A stretch of DNA of 64,000 nt from Cinnamomum chago. Lineage: Eukaryota > Streptophyta > Magnoliopsida > Laurales > Lauraceae. Positions 47,267 through 59,100 of this stretch are shown here, one piece after another. Both the position numbers and the translations under genes were made by a program. Under the pieces are notes generated by a model, which saw nothing but the letters and a program-made list of their open reading frames with translations, ran no database searches and was not told the DNA's origin. The DNA lies in NCBI GenBank assembly GCA_038049695.1, contig CP142456.1, forward strand, positions 22,230,501 through 22,294,500. The letters run 5' to 3'. Position 1 is the stretch's first letter; each line of letters starts with the position of its first letter.

Positions 47267-47464
47267 TGTCAAATCCCACATCGCCTAGAGACCGCCCAGA
47301 TCTCGGGTTTATATGTGCGAACCCCCCTTGACTTGGTATGACGCATTTTGGAGCCAGCCTGCGGGCCGGCTACCAAGGAACAAATCCGTGCGGGTCGAGA
47401 CCCAAAGCAGACAATATCATACCAGGTTCCGGGTCGGATGTCGTTACGGAAATGGTATTAGAGC
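47267..47464 (+). repeat. TRIM-like LTR and primer-site motif in the copia leader
   Basis: TGTCAAATCCCACATCG is a typical start of small plant TRIM LTRs. About 185 bp later comes TGGTATTAGAGC, one change from the initiator-Met primer site. No second LTR is found. It could be a truncated TRIM or simply part of the copia leader. Confidence 0.4.
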
Positions 47465-48849
47465 TACAGCTTTTGGATTCTCTCAATTCAAAGGATAGTG
47501 GAACCCCCTCCATCTATTTTGTTGTTCTACTCTTTTTCTTTTTGGAGTTCATTGAAGCCGAGAGGAAGAACTCAAGGGAAGAGGGTTCCTGGCACAAATC
47601 TCAATAAGTTGGGGCAAGTGGCACCATCTTCCTGAAGTGAAGAAGGCCTAAATATCTCAAGTACACACTCAAATAGTCAAACCAAGGACAACCGTCTCTC
47701 TCATTCTAGGCGCCGGCTCCATCTCTCCTTATTTTATTATTTTTATTTTCTTCACTTTTTGCTTGAATAGTCACATCTCAATTTGATTTGATATAGGGAT
47801 CACATTTTTAACCTGACCCGTCCCAATCCGGAGTGCTCGTCTCGCCCCGTACGGATTTTTCCCGCCCCGACTCTTAGACGGGGCGAAGACGGGGCGAAAA
47901 AATATACTCCAAATCCAGGACGGGGCGAGGATGGGTATGTTTCTTACCCCGCCCTGCCCCGCCCCGTAACCCGCTCCAAAATTAATAATTTTCTAAAATA
48001 TATATATTTTAGATTTCTTTTATAATAAATAAGCATATTTATATGCAAATGTATATATTGATTTTATGTTGTTATTAAGGGTTAAGTAGATTGATTGAAG
48101 AGTTTTTTTTAAAGTTAAACATGTAATTGAATGAACCCTAGACATTATAAAAGCATATAATATGATCCTATTCCCTCTAATTCAAATTTAATGAAATTAA
48201 AGTTGTTAAAAAATCTATCTAACTATCTAAGCTTATTTTACTTTAATCATATATAATGTTAAATTGTGACATGATAAATCATATTAAATAAAACGAATAT
48301 AAATATATAATAGAATGATAGATCATGCTTTAAGCTTATAATAATATATATGATTAGAGATATCAAGGTAAATTATAATTGGTATGATTCTAATCATACT
48401 AATAACAATATAAATTATACTAATTTGATATAACATTACAAGATATATCATGCTATACGCTTATAATAACTTATATGATTAGAAATAGCAAGGTAAATTA
48501 TAGTTAGTAACTTAATATGATTCTAATCATACTAACAACACTATAAATTATACTAATGTTAATTATATGTAATCAACCTCTTTATTAGTGAGTGGAGTTC
48601 AATACCATAAACACTACTAGAATTCTAAGTTTTCGCGCAGGAAAAAGCGGCCGTCCGAGGTGGGCGCAAATAGTAGCATTAGCTACCGCCATAGGCGGCC
48701 GCAATGGCGGTCGCTAATAGTTTAATAACACCCCACTCCAACCCCACTTCTTTCACTCGTCTCCTCACTGTTTTGCTCCCGAATTTTCCCCCTCCCGCGC
48801 TGCGCTCTGCCCTCCCGCGCTCTGCCCTCCCACCGGAGCTCGCCGCCTG

Positions 48850-49300
48850 CGCCGGAGACTGCCTGCGGTTCTCTCTCTCCCTCCCTCTCCCTTTCTCTCT
48901 CTCGATTTCTCTCTCTCTCTCGCTCTCCCTCTCCCTCTGCACTCTGCCGGAGCCTCCCTCGCCCTCTCCCTCTCTCTATTTCTCTCTGCACTCTGCCCTC
49001 CCTCCACCGGATCTCTCTCTCTCTCTCCCTCGCTCGCTCTCCCTCTCGCTCTGTACTTTGCCAGAGCCTCCCTCTCCCTCTCCCTCTCTCTATTTCTCTC
49101 TGCACTGTGCCCTCCCGCCACCGGATCTCCCTCTCCCTCTCCCTCTCCCTCTCTATTTCTCTCTGCACTGTGCCCTTCCGCGCGCTCTACACTGTCCCGC
49201 CGCACCAGTCACGCCACTGCCGGAGCCGCCTGCGCCGGAGCCGCCACCGGTTCTCTCTCTCTCTCTCTCTCCCTCTGTATTTCTCTCTCTCTTTCCCTAT
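48850..49300. repeat. CT-rich low-complexity region in CACTA-2
   Basis: Repeated CTCTCCCTCTCCCTCT and GCCGGAGCC phrases. Long serine/proline/leucine frames here are compositional. It may be a leader of a captured gene. Confidence 0.8.
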
Positions 49301-49309
49301 TTATATATG

Positions 49310-50710
49310 TATATGCTTACAGATTTTGCATTTGGGTTGGGATTGTTGCATTTTCTTTTTAATCAGTTGGCTTTCGATTTGATTTTGTGCAGTTGACTTC
49401 TTAATGCGATGTAGATCTCTCTTCTTGTATATGTTTAAATTCTTTGTATGTTGGTGTTGTGATTGAGGTGTTATTAATTGAGGAGGAATAAATGGCCGAT
49501 AGATGTATGTTGGGGTTTGGATGGACGACTACTGTTTAATGAATTAGGGCTGGTCGACTAAGTTATGGCAGTTTTTCCTATGGCCGGCCGTCGTGTATGG
49601 TCTAATTATGAGGGCCAACTGTGGGATTTCTGCCACATATTTAATAGTCTGTTGGATGGTAGCGCAAGATGATGATGGTGTGTGATGAATGGTGGGATTG
49701 GAATTCAAAATCTCGACTAAATTATACCTAGGGTTCAAAACCCATAAGACGACTGACTCTGAATGGAATGTGGGGAATTTTAGAATAGTCGTTTCCTATG
49801 TGTTTGTGAATTTGTGTGACCGAATAATGTTAGAGATGTTTGATATTGCTGGTGGAGGACTTAGGTTCAAACCCCATAATTGAATGGAGAGTACAACTAT
49901 AACTAAATGGACTTTTGATGGATGATGATCACGTGATGTATGTGGAGTTTTAGTGTGGGCTGAATGCATGGCTGTGGGCTTGGATAATTAATGTATTATG
50001 CCTGTGTAACTGATTTATGTATATTGAATGAACATAGTCTTGAATTTTTTATTAGGAGATAAAACACCCTGGTTGATGAATAACATGTAATTAGCCTATG
50101 ATCCACAATTAATCATGCTACCATTGCATTCTATGTGTTTGATGAAATGCCCATTAGAATGGGATCTTAGAGTAGCTACAGTGTATTATATTATGAGTGC
50201 TGCTGGTTGATCCTATTCGACATCAGAAATGGTAAACAGCTTCACTAGTGATTACGAACTCATTGCTTTTAGGGACAGTACATGGCACATGTTGACAATA
50301 ATGCATTTCTGTCTTTTTTTTTTATGTTGTGAATTATGATGAATTGTGAAACCTTTATACATAATTTTTGGTGGCATGCAATGCACATATCTCCAGGGTT
50401 ACAGTGGATAAGGGGATATTGTAAAAGCTTAAAAGTTCAAAACCTTGTACATCCAATGGAGAGTAAATATTTCCTAAAGCATTTAAGAACTCATAGTGTT
50501 TTGTTCTTATTAATGAATTTAAGTAGTTATAGATGGTGATGTTTAGAATGAGGTTCATTGTCTATATTTGGATGATTAATAACATTGTTTTTTGTATCAT
50601 TGATTGTTGAGAAAAAAAAATTACATTGTCTATTTTATCATGGAGGGATTGAATCTTGGTTGGTTGGTGGTGGTTAGTTTTATTTTATTTTATTTGTTAT
50701 TGCATAGCAG
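49310..50710. other. Intron-like filler in CACTA-2
   Basis: T-rich non-coding DNA upstream of the captured OB-fold exon. Nothing recognised. Confidence 0.4.
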
Positions 50711-50934
50711 ATGGAACTGGAAAGAAACAATGTCAAAGTAAGCCTGCAGCAGAAGCTAAACCGAAGGCAACTGAATTGGAAGTTTCTGTTTCAAGGCTTG
50801 ATATTCGTGTAGGACTAATCAAGAAAGTTCAGAAGCATCCTGATGCTGATTCTCTTTACGTGGAAGAAATTGATGTGGGTGAGGAATTACCACGCACTGT
50901 TGTTAGTGGCCTTGTCAAGTACATTCCTCTCTTG
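50711..50934 (+). pseudogene. Captured exon of an EMAPII/Arc1p-like tRNA-binding protein
   Basis: Between a TAG acceptor and a TTG|GTATC donor the frame reads [39 protein letters not shown] and [19 protein letters not shown]. This is the first part of the OB-fold tRNA-binding domain found in plant Arc1p/EMAPII homologues and in the C terminus of plant methionyl-tRNA synthetase. [13 protein letters not shown] and RTVVSGLVK are its best-known stretches. About 75 residues of a roughly 170-residue domain are present, with no stop. No continuing exon of the same protein is recognised downstream. Confidence 0.87.
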
Positions 50935-52798
50935 GTATCACCCTCCTTTTGGAGGTCTGCTCTCTGGTCTCTGTTATTTGGTATTTGTTTTTTGTTGGTA
51001 TCTGCCAATTGGATCGAGTTTCCGGTTTGTTTTATAGGTAGTTAGCTCAGATGCTCTGTACTTGCTTTGTTGGTTTTAATTAAAGTATTCTGTGAATTAC
51101 AATATGACCATGATTTTTTTTTCGTGACTATCTGATTGGATTATGTTATGTACCTGTAACCACATGTATCTCTATTTGAGTGGAGAGATCTTCAGATTTT
51201 AGCAGGTAAATATCTCAAATTAGAGTATTGGGTGTATGCTGGTAATAAAGAATAAAATTATAGTTAGAAGAGAGGATGCTTGAACTCTAGTACCTTCAGT
51301 GCACTTTGGCGATGGATCTGGAGTTTAAGCTGTCTTTTTTGTTCATCATTTCAAATGAGTGATGCCACAGGAGAGGAGGTAGTACCGTAGTAGACACAGT
51401 TAGTCCAATACAATCAGGGAATTAGGTGAATTCAAATTTTCATTGCACAAATCCCAAAAATGTCAATGTTTGATTGCTTTAATATATAGCAGTCAGTTGT
51501 TCATGGTTGTCATTTGTTCTTGGGTTTTGACCAGTTCTTCCTGTATGAGCACTTCTTGTCATTGGCAATGCAACATTCTTCCTTTAGATGGTCTTCCACT
51601 TCTTGTGGACATGTTTGCTGGATGAATGGAAGGGCTGCGTGGCTAAGTTTCAGTTTGTTGGTCATTTGGATTGGGGCTGGTTTGGGGTAGTTTTATGTTT
51701 AATGGATTTCAACTGATAAAGGTGCTGTGTGGGATTGGGTGGGTTCTACACTTCTACCTCTATCTGGGAAGTGTAAAGGGCTGCTTAAAGACTAGTTTAA
51801 GTTGAGACTGTGTGCGCCGATTTGGGGTCCAGTTTGTGTCTGGATTTGGGGCAGATTCAGGACTTCTGGGGAGGGGGTAATTTAGGTGAAGTTGGAACTT
51901 ATATTACTGTCAAACGGATCAGTATTTGGGCTGGTTTATGCCTGGAAACTTGCTACAGTTAAGGGATTTATATGGCTGTTGATAAGGGAAGTATACTGGC
52001 TGCAATTGGGATGCTATTTTATTGGACTAGGTTATTGATTGAAGGGGTTTCAGTGAAAGTTGAGATTTTAATTGAAGCACAGTTCTGACTATTTATTGTG
52101 ACAGTAGACTGTGCAAGGTTTTGTGGTAAATTGAAGCTAGGGTTTTGATTTGAAATTGGATTCTGAGATGCCATTAGGGTCTTCAATGGATTTGATGTGG
52201 GGAAATTTTTGGGAGTTCAAACACCGATTCTGCGTCTTTTGGAATTGCTTGGGGTCCATTCATGGGTTTCTGCCATAGTTGTCGATTTTATTTTGGAGAT
52301 CATTTCGGTTTGCCTTTATATGGAAATATGTTTTGGCATATTGGCTTCCCATCTTGGCAAAAGTCCCTATGTAAAAAAAAAAAAAAAAAAATGTAAAAAA
52401 GTATAAAAAGGAAATGATCTTAAAGATCGTGGGGTGCCATCTGTGGGGTGCCATCTAATTGTAAAGATCGTGACAGTTAAATCCGATGGGTCTCATATGT
52501 CCATTGTATGTGTACCATTAACGTTTTGTCTCCCTTTTCATCTCTGTGGTTGGCTCAGTGAGGGGACTCTCAATGTGTATCTTGACATCATGTAGGAGGG
52601 TTTGTGATGAAGGGCATATGGTTCTTGACATCATGTATCTTGACATCATGATTAGCTGACTTCTAATTTTTACTGTTAAAAATATCACATGCATAAATTT
52701 GCATAAGCCTTTCATATTTTGATGGATGTTTCTTTGTTCTCCCTCTACATTTTACATTCATGGAGCAATTTTAAATATTGCTTTGTCAAATGTCAATT
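50935..52798. other. Non-coding filler in CACTA-2
   Basis: Intron-like DNA. Three copies of TCTTGACATCATG lie at 52560-52650. No exon recognised. Confidence 0.4.
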
Positions 52799-53408
52799 GC
52801 AGGAGTGTTCAAATCAAGGAGTGGTTGGTGTTGCTTGTTCCAAAAGGAAATGGAAGTATTTCAGGTAAGTTTGAGGTTTTAAACTACTGTACTCCCTTTT
52901 TCGAAAAAAAAATTGCACTTTAAAAATCTATCTGTGATTTATTTGTTTTCACCAAGTGACTGAAAAATTGGCAGAAGATTTCATATTACAATAGCTATTA
53001 AAGTATTTCTCTTTGCAATATCTTGCATGATATTTTCTCCTTTTTTATTTAATCTTTGATTTCAAGAATTTATTAAGGTTGACTAACAGTGCTGTTAATT
53101 TTTTGTCATACTATATGCATTTATTATTGTTCTTAATATCTGTGGGCATAGTTTGTTCACTGATACCACTGTACCAGTGGCTAATATTCAGTCATCTTAG
53201 TGGATGGGTAGTGATAAGTGATAATGTTGGTTTTTTTGTTATTGGTGTCAGATGTAAATGCTTTAGCTGCATATTTGTTTATTCTACAAACTGTAAGGCA
53301 TCATGTACCATATATGGTCTGCTTTGATTTTGAAATTGGCAACTCATAAGAATTCTGTTTTGACAGGTTGGACAATAGTAAACGGACAAGCCGTATGGAC
53401 TCCTTTGG
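52799..53408 (+). pseudogene. Two exon-like blocks of an unrecognised gene
   Basis: Blocks 52799-52864 (SVQIKEWLVLLVPKGNG) and 53367-53408 (GWTIVNGQAVWTPL) have plausible acceptors and donors (TTTCAG|GTAAG, TTTG|GTAAG). They lie between recognised captured exons and in the same direction. The peptides are too short for me to assign. Confidence 0.3.
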
Positions 53409-53868
53409 TAAGATTGCTATTAATCGTTTCTCTATTTTCATGTAACTTAGGCACTTACTTCAGATACATGAGCCACACTGGAAAATTTATGTATTTTCAT
53501 TCTTTTCAGTTCTATTTCAATATACAATGACTTTTATAAATTCCAGTACATAGAAGGACAACTTGGAGCCACAGAAAATATATGGGTCAATGTTAAATAA
53601 AACAAAAAATGGAAAAAGTTAAATTAACTCCTTTTCTTAACAGCAATATTGGTATGCTAATGCATGTTAAAGAGAACTTTTTGATTAAAATGAAATGCCC
53701 TTTTTTACTTAAAGAGTGCACCCTCAAAATGGAAAGTTCTTGTTACAGAACAACTTTTCTTTTTATTTTCAATCAACCAAGATTTGAAGATATTTATTGA
53801 TGCTGTTCTTGTAAACTATTTTGATAAGCTTTTTTGTGATTCACATTTTTTTTGCTTGTGCTTGAGAG

Positions 53869-54033
53869 CAGAGATGAAAAATCACAACTACTCTTGGGCA
53901 TTAGGCGGGCTAAGAAGCAACCTATGAATATATCTTCATCTGTTTTGTCAAGTGATATTATGCTTATTGGGATTCTAGCTGCAGCAGCACATGCTGCTAC
54001 AACCATAGTCCCTTCACTGTATTTTACAATCCA
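53869..54033 (+). pseudogene. Captured exon of an auxin response factor (ARF)
   Basis: The frame reads [38 protein letters not shown] and [13 protein letters not shown], then a GT donor. It follows the end of the B3 domain and start of the ARF domain in plant ARFs, whose usual form is [33 protein letters not shown], and NSRFTIFYNPRA. Several substitutions in otherwise invariant positions show decay. Only about 55 residues are present, so neither DNA binding nor activation is possible. Confidence 0.85.
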
Positions 54034-54481
54034 AGGTCAGTGTTTCTTTTGCTCTTCCTATTTAGTTCCTCTTTTTTTCAAATTTTAGTTTTATTACATT
54101 CTGTAGTTTGGATAACATTTGAAACAGGGGGTGAGGTTGGTATAAATTGTATTCTTTTTTTTTTTTTGGGTTTTGGAAGTTGATATTTTTACTGCCTAGT
54201 CTTGATTGTGAGCCCTTTTTGGGAAATTGTTTTGAGTCATGGGTGAAGTGCCTGAGTGTTGTGGGGGCTTCTCATTCAGAAGTAGGGGGTGAAACTGTTG
54301 TCTCCTGTTCTCATGTTTTTTTTTTCCTCAGTGGCTGAGCTACATCGTTTTTTTGTTTTGTGTGTGTTGTAGGTTATGGGTCTTGTGCGTTTCCATCTCC
54401 TGTAAGGTATGTATGGCTTTAATTATGCTTTCCTCTTTTTTCTTGTCATAGAGTGAGATTTCAAGCAAGCATATGCTAGAG

Positions 54482-55135
54482 AAACGGCTCGCCGGGGGTC
54501 CGGAACGGGAAACGGCCCCCGTACAAAAATCGAAAACCGGCACAAGCACTTTGCTTGCGGGTAGGGTGACTTGTAGGAACTGACAGCTCGCAAATAGGAC
54601 TCCCGGTTAGAGAATTACGAGCGAAAACCTGTCATTTTCCAACACTTAGGCTCGAAAAACGGCCCGCCGGTGGTCCGGAACGGGAAACGGCCACCGGAAA
54701 AATCGGAAACCAGCACGAGCACTTCACTCAAGGGTAGAGTGACTTGTAGGAACTGACGGCTCGCAAATAGGACTCCCGGTTAGATAATTACGAGCGAAAA
54801 CCTGTCATTTTCCAACACTTAGGCTCCAAAACGGCCCGCCGGGGGTTCGGAACGGGAAACGGCCCCCGAAAAAATCGAAAACCGGCACAAGCACTTTGCT
54901 TGCGGGTAGGGTGACTTGGAGGAACTGACAGCTCGCAAATAGGACTCCCGGTTAGAGAATTACGAGCGAAAACCTGTCATTTTCCAACACTTAGGCTCGA
55001 AAACTGCCCGCCGGGGGTCCGAAACGGGAAACGGCCACCGGAAAAAATCAAAAACTAGCACGAGCACTTCGCTCGTGGGTAGAGTGACTTGTAGGAACTG
55101 ACGGCTCGCAAATAGGACTCCCGGATTGCTCGTAT
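54482..55135. repeat. GC-rich tandem array, about 3.8 units of 172-175 bp
   Basis: Units start at 54482, 54657, 54829 and 55001, each with CGGAACGGGAAACGGCC, GAACTGAC-GCTCGCAAATAG and GACTCCCGG. Units 1 and 3 share GCACAAGCACTTTGCTTGCGG. Units 2 and 4 share GCACGAGCACTTC and GGCCACCGG. A degenerate fifth unit continues to about 55310. Confidence 0.92.
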
Positions 55136-55754
55136 GCTTGAAACGTAGATTTAACTGAAAACGTTAACTTAAAACTGAAGAAATTAGCCTCCAAGAGCCC
55201 AAATCGTGCAAACGGGCTCCGGTTTTCGTGAAACTGGACGGGCACAAGCTCATATTCATCCCTGACTTGCTGGAATTGATGGCTTGAGATTTCGACTCCC
55301 GGATTTTTCGTATAGTTGAAACGTAGGTTTAACTCTCAAAATTTTGATTTTAATACTTAATTTCGTTTATATTTACTATATATTGCCAATTTTTTTAATT
55401 AACTATTAATATTTATTAAATGTTTTGTTTTCAGGTTTGAGAGCATCGGATCGATCACAACACCCTGTCAAGACAATATATTTATTTTTGTTGTTTTTTT
55501 TTTTTTTGCTTGAATTGTAAAGATTATAATTTCTTGAAATTTTTGTAATGTTTTCAATGTGATTTTTGCTTGAATTGTAAAGATTATTTCTTGAAATTTT
55601 TGTAATGTTTTCAATGTGATTAATATAAGTCTTTGTTTTGTTATTAGTATTTTTAATTAATTGTTTTAGTTGTATGTAATATAATCAAGTATATGTACAG
55701 GTACAGGTACAAAAAACAGGAAAAATTTGTAAAATCGGAAAAAAAAAAATTTAT

Positions 55755-56180
55755 GTATTAGCGGCCGCCATTTCGGCCTTTAGCGATCGCCAGTGGCGGT
55801 CGCTAAAGGTATTTTCAAAAATAAAAAAAATAAAAAAAAATATTTTTATGTATTAGCGGCCGCCATTTCGGCCTTTGGCGGTCGCTAAAGGTATTTTCAA
55901 AAATAAAAAAAAAAAAAAAAAAGTTCTCATTATTTGCGGCCACCATTGGCGGTCGCTAAAGGCCGAAATGGCGGCCGCAAATAATCAAAAAATATTTTTA
56001 TTTTATTTTTTAACTACTTTTAGCGACGGCCAATGGCGGTCGCTAAAGTGTGTGGCGGTCGCTAATAACCATTTGCGACGAGCTTATTGCGGCCGCTATT
56101 TAGCGGTCGCTAATACCCATTAGCGACCGCCAGGGGACTTTTAGCGACGGCTAATGGCGGCCGCTAAAAGTCCCTTTTCT
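55755..56180. repeat. CACTA-2 right subterminal repeats
   Basis: Dense direct and inverted copies of GGCGGTCGCTAAAG and TTAGCGGCCGCCAT, with interspersed A-runs, up to the terminal inverted repeat. Confidence 0.88.
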
Positions 56181-59100
56181 ACTAGTGAAATGAAGTGAAA
56201 CCATGTATTGATGGAGCTCATGATATTTTAGAGAGATATCGTCTTTTTATAAAGAATGTCTCAAAGCATATATGATATTTTCAAGTGTATGTTAGTGGCT
56301 TTCAAGGGCTTAGAGAAAATCTTATAAGAATAAATCTCACTTTAAATAGGTAAAATTTCAGGAAAATGAAAATTTATATTATTAATATTAGATAATTTAA
56401 AAAAATTTAAACAATCTAACAGTGCCCCACACTTATAAAATATTTATGCGGGGAGATCTTTTTATTCTATTTTGGGAGATTTTTTTAATATTATTAAAGG
56501 CATAGAGACAACATAGATGATCATTCATTTGTTTTTTACCATGTAAAATAAATTAATTTACTTTTTTCTTTATAGTCAATTCAAAATTAATTTATTATAT
56601 TTATGGTTGTACTACATCGGGGCGGGGCGCCCCGCGGGGCATGTCGGGGCGGGGACGGGGTATGTAACATACCCCGAATTGCGGGACGGGGCGGACCAAT
56701 TCCGGCTCTGCCCCGCCCCGTTGCCATCCCTAGCTTGAAACACAAATTTTTTTTTTTTTCCATTTACAATTGCTAGAGAACACTGTGAGCCAATGATTTA
56801 ACCAATTTGTTTATGTTAGCTGGTTGTGTATTGCTCGGTTGTTTGTTGGATTTCTTGAATATTTCATTATTGATTGACTGCTAAATAAATAAATAAATAA
56901 ATAAAATTATATATATATTTGCCATATAAGTGCTTGTCTGATTTCTCTAACTACTATTTAAGAACATTGTTTAGAGTATATTATATTGTATTTTGAACCA
57001 TATGGCTAGATCTGTAGTTGCTGCTGAACTTTCAAAGATTGAAAAATTAAATGGTTTGAACTTTGACATATGGAGAAGAAAAATAGAGTATATTTTAATT
57101 CAAGATAGGATTCCATATGTCCTAAAATCAGAAAAACCAATATTAAGTGCAAATCCTACTATAATTGAAATTAAAAAATGGAAGAAATTTGAAGAAGATG
57201 ATCAAATTGGACGAAGTACCTTACTAGCTTTTATGCAAAATGATTTAATTAAATTTTTTGAAAAATATACAACTACAAAAGAAATGATGGAGGCACTCGC
57301 ACAAAAATATGAAACACTCATATTCAATTTCTTTTAGAACAATATAACTCCTGCAAAATGAAAGAGGAAGAGAGTGTTATAAATCATGTCAATAAAATGT
57401 TAGTAATGGCTCAAGATTTAGCTGAAGCAGGGAATATCATTTTTGAAAGGATGCAGATTTCAACTATTCTAAATAGTCTCCCTTCTTCTTGGCAAATAGT
57501 AACTGTCTCCCTTAGGCTCCATCCCCAATCTATTAGTCTATTAGAATTACCTATGAAACTTACACTTGAACAAAAACATATGGAAATGAATAAACAACCT
57601 GATATTCTAAATAAACAACCAGCTTTTCCAAATAAACAACATGATCTCTTAATGGTCAATGATGACAAATACCCTAGAAATAAAGATAATAAAAAATTTC
57701 CTGGAAAATTTGATAGAAATAAACAAGGCTTTAAAGTTAAAGGTAGGAGGCCACAATCTTCTAGAAATAAACCTAATAACATACTAACCTGTTTTGTATG
57801 TGGCAAGGTTGGACATATGAAGGCAGATTGCTGGCATAATAAAGAAAAAGATCAAGACACAAATGAAAAAAGAAAATCACATTCTGAAGGCAGTTCTTCA
57901 AGGGAACGCAAACAAGTTGTCTGTGTGATCTCTGAATGCCTTCATGCTGACTTTGATCATGACGGATGGTGGGTCGACTTTGGTGCAAATCGCCACATTA
58001 CTAACTCAAAAACATGGTTTGAAGATTTTAAAGAGATCCAACCCGGAGAAAAGATCTTTATGGGCAATAACACCTATTTAGATGTACTGGGTGTAGGATC
58101 ATGTAAACTAGATGTTGGATCTTTGGATTTCATATTGACTGCTGTTTATTATGTGCCGAATATTAGGAAAAACATTGTTTCAGTCCCCTTACTTGTTCTT
58201 AAGGGCTTTGATGTACATTTCCGATCAAAGAAAGTAACTATCGGAAAATGTGGCACCATATTAGCTTGGGGATATTTGGTAGAAGATCAAAATTTATTTA
58301 TGTTAAATGTAGCTCATCATGATAATAATATAGTTTCTTCATCTTCTGCTTATATTGAGGGTTCCCTGATGAATTATTGTCTACATATTGATGCTTATAC
58401 ATGGCACTTAAGACTATGACACATAGGAAAAGATAAAATTTAGAGGTTAATGAACATGGGGTTGATTCCAAAATTGGACAAATTAAAGTAGAGTTTGAAA
58501 CTTGTGATCACTGTTTGTCTGGAAAGATGACTAAGAAATCTTTCCCTAAAGGTAAAAGGGCAATAGAATTACTGGATGTTATACATTCAGATATCTGTGG
58601 ACCTCAGGATGTTAAGACTCATAGAGGGAAAGAATATTTTATAACATTCATAAATGATTATTCTAAATATGGATATATATATATATCTGATTACTCACAA
58701 GAATGAAGCTATATCAGTGTTTGATAAATATAGAAGAGAAGTAGAAAATCAGTTGGGAAGGAAAATAAAAGTACTACAAACTGATAGAGGTAGAGAGTAT
58801 GTGTCAAATGAGTTTGATGAATACTGTAAACATAATGGAATTAAGCATCAATTAACAATGACTTATACACCACAGCAAAATGGTGTAGCAGAAAGACGCA
58901 ATAGAACATTGTTGGAAATGTGTCGATCCATGATGGCTCACTCAAGTCTTCCTAAGACTTTTTGGGGCGAAGCAATTAGTACTGCTACATATATACTTAA
59001 TTGGGTACCTACTAAAGGAATAGATCGAACCCCTTATGAATTATGGACTGGTAGAAAACCAGATCTTGGGAATCTTAGAAAGTGGGGTTCTGTAGCTCAT

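Larger units (their letters stand above)
48612..56187 (+). mobile_element. CACTA transposon 2, non-autonomous, carrying host exons
   Basis: Ends CACTACTAGAA at the left and the inverse of CACTAGTAGAA at the right, with AAA on both sides as a 3-bp duplication. Subterminal regions at both ends are full of GGCGGTCGCTAA and GCGGCCGC motifs (48640-48720 and 55755-56180). These differ from CACTA-1, so this is a second family. No transposase is recognisable. It carries an OB-fold tRNA-binding exon (50711-50934), two unassigned exon-like blocks (52799-53408), an auxin response factor exon (53869-54033) and a GC-rich tandem array (54482-55135). It sits inside the hAT-like element, which sits inside the copia element. 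Confidence 0.9.
47794..56732. mobile_element. hAT-like element enclosing CACTA-2
   Basis: The right end reads, in reverse, TAGGGATGGCAACGGGGCGGG, a terminal type common in plant hAT miniature elements. The left end begins TAGGGATCAC and soon shows the same C/G-rich CCCGCCCCG blocks. Outside, GCTTGAAT (47761-47768) and GCTTGAAA (56733-56740) could be an 8-bp duplication, but on the left it stands 25 bp from the TAGGGAT motif, so the left border is uncertain. The rest of the element (about 47820-48611 and 56190-56720) is AT-rich and non-coding. Confidence 0.5.

Noticed and set aside
48679-49396. Long Ser/Pro/Leu and Arg/Glu frames on both strands
   Set aside because: Low-complexity CT-rich DNA inside CACTA-2. 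Both strands are open only because of base composition.
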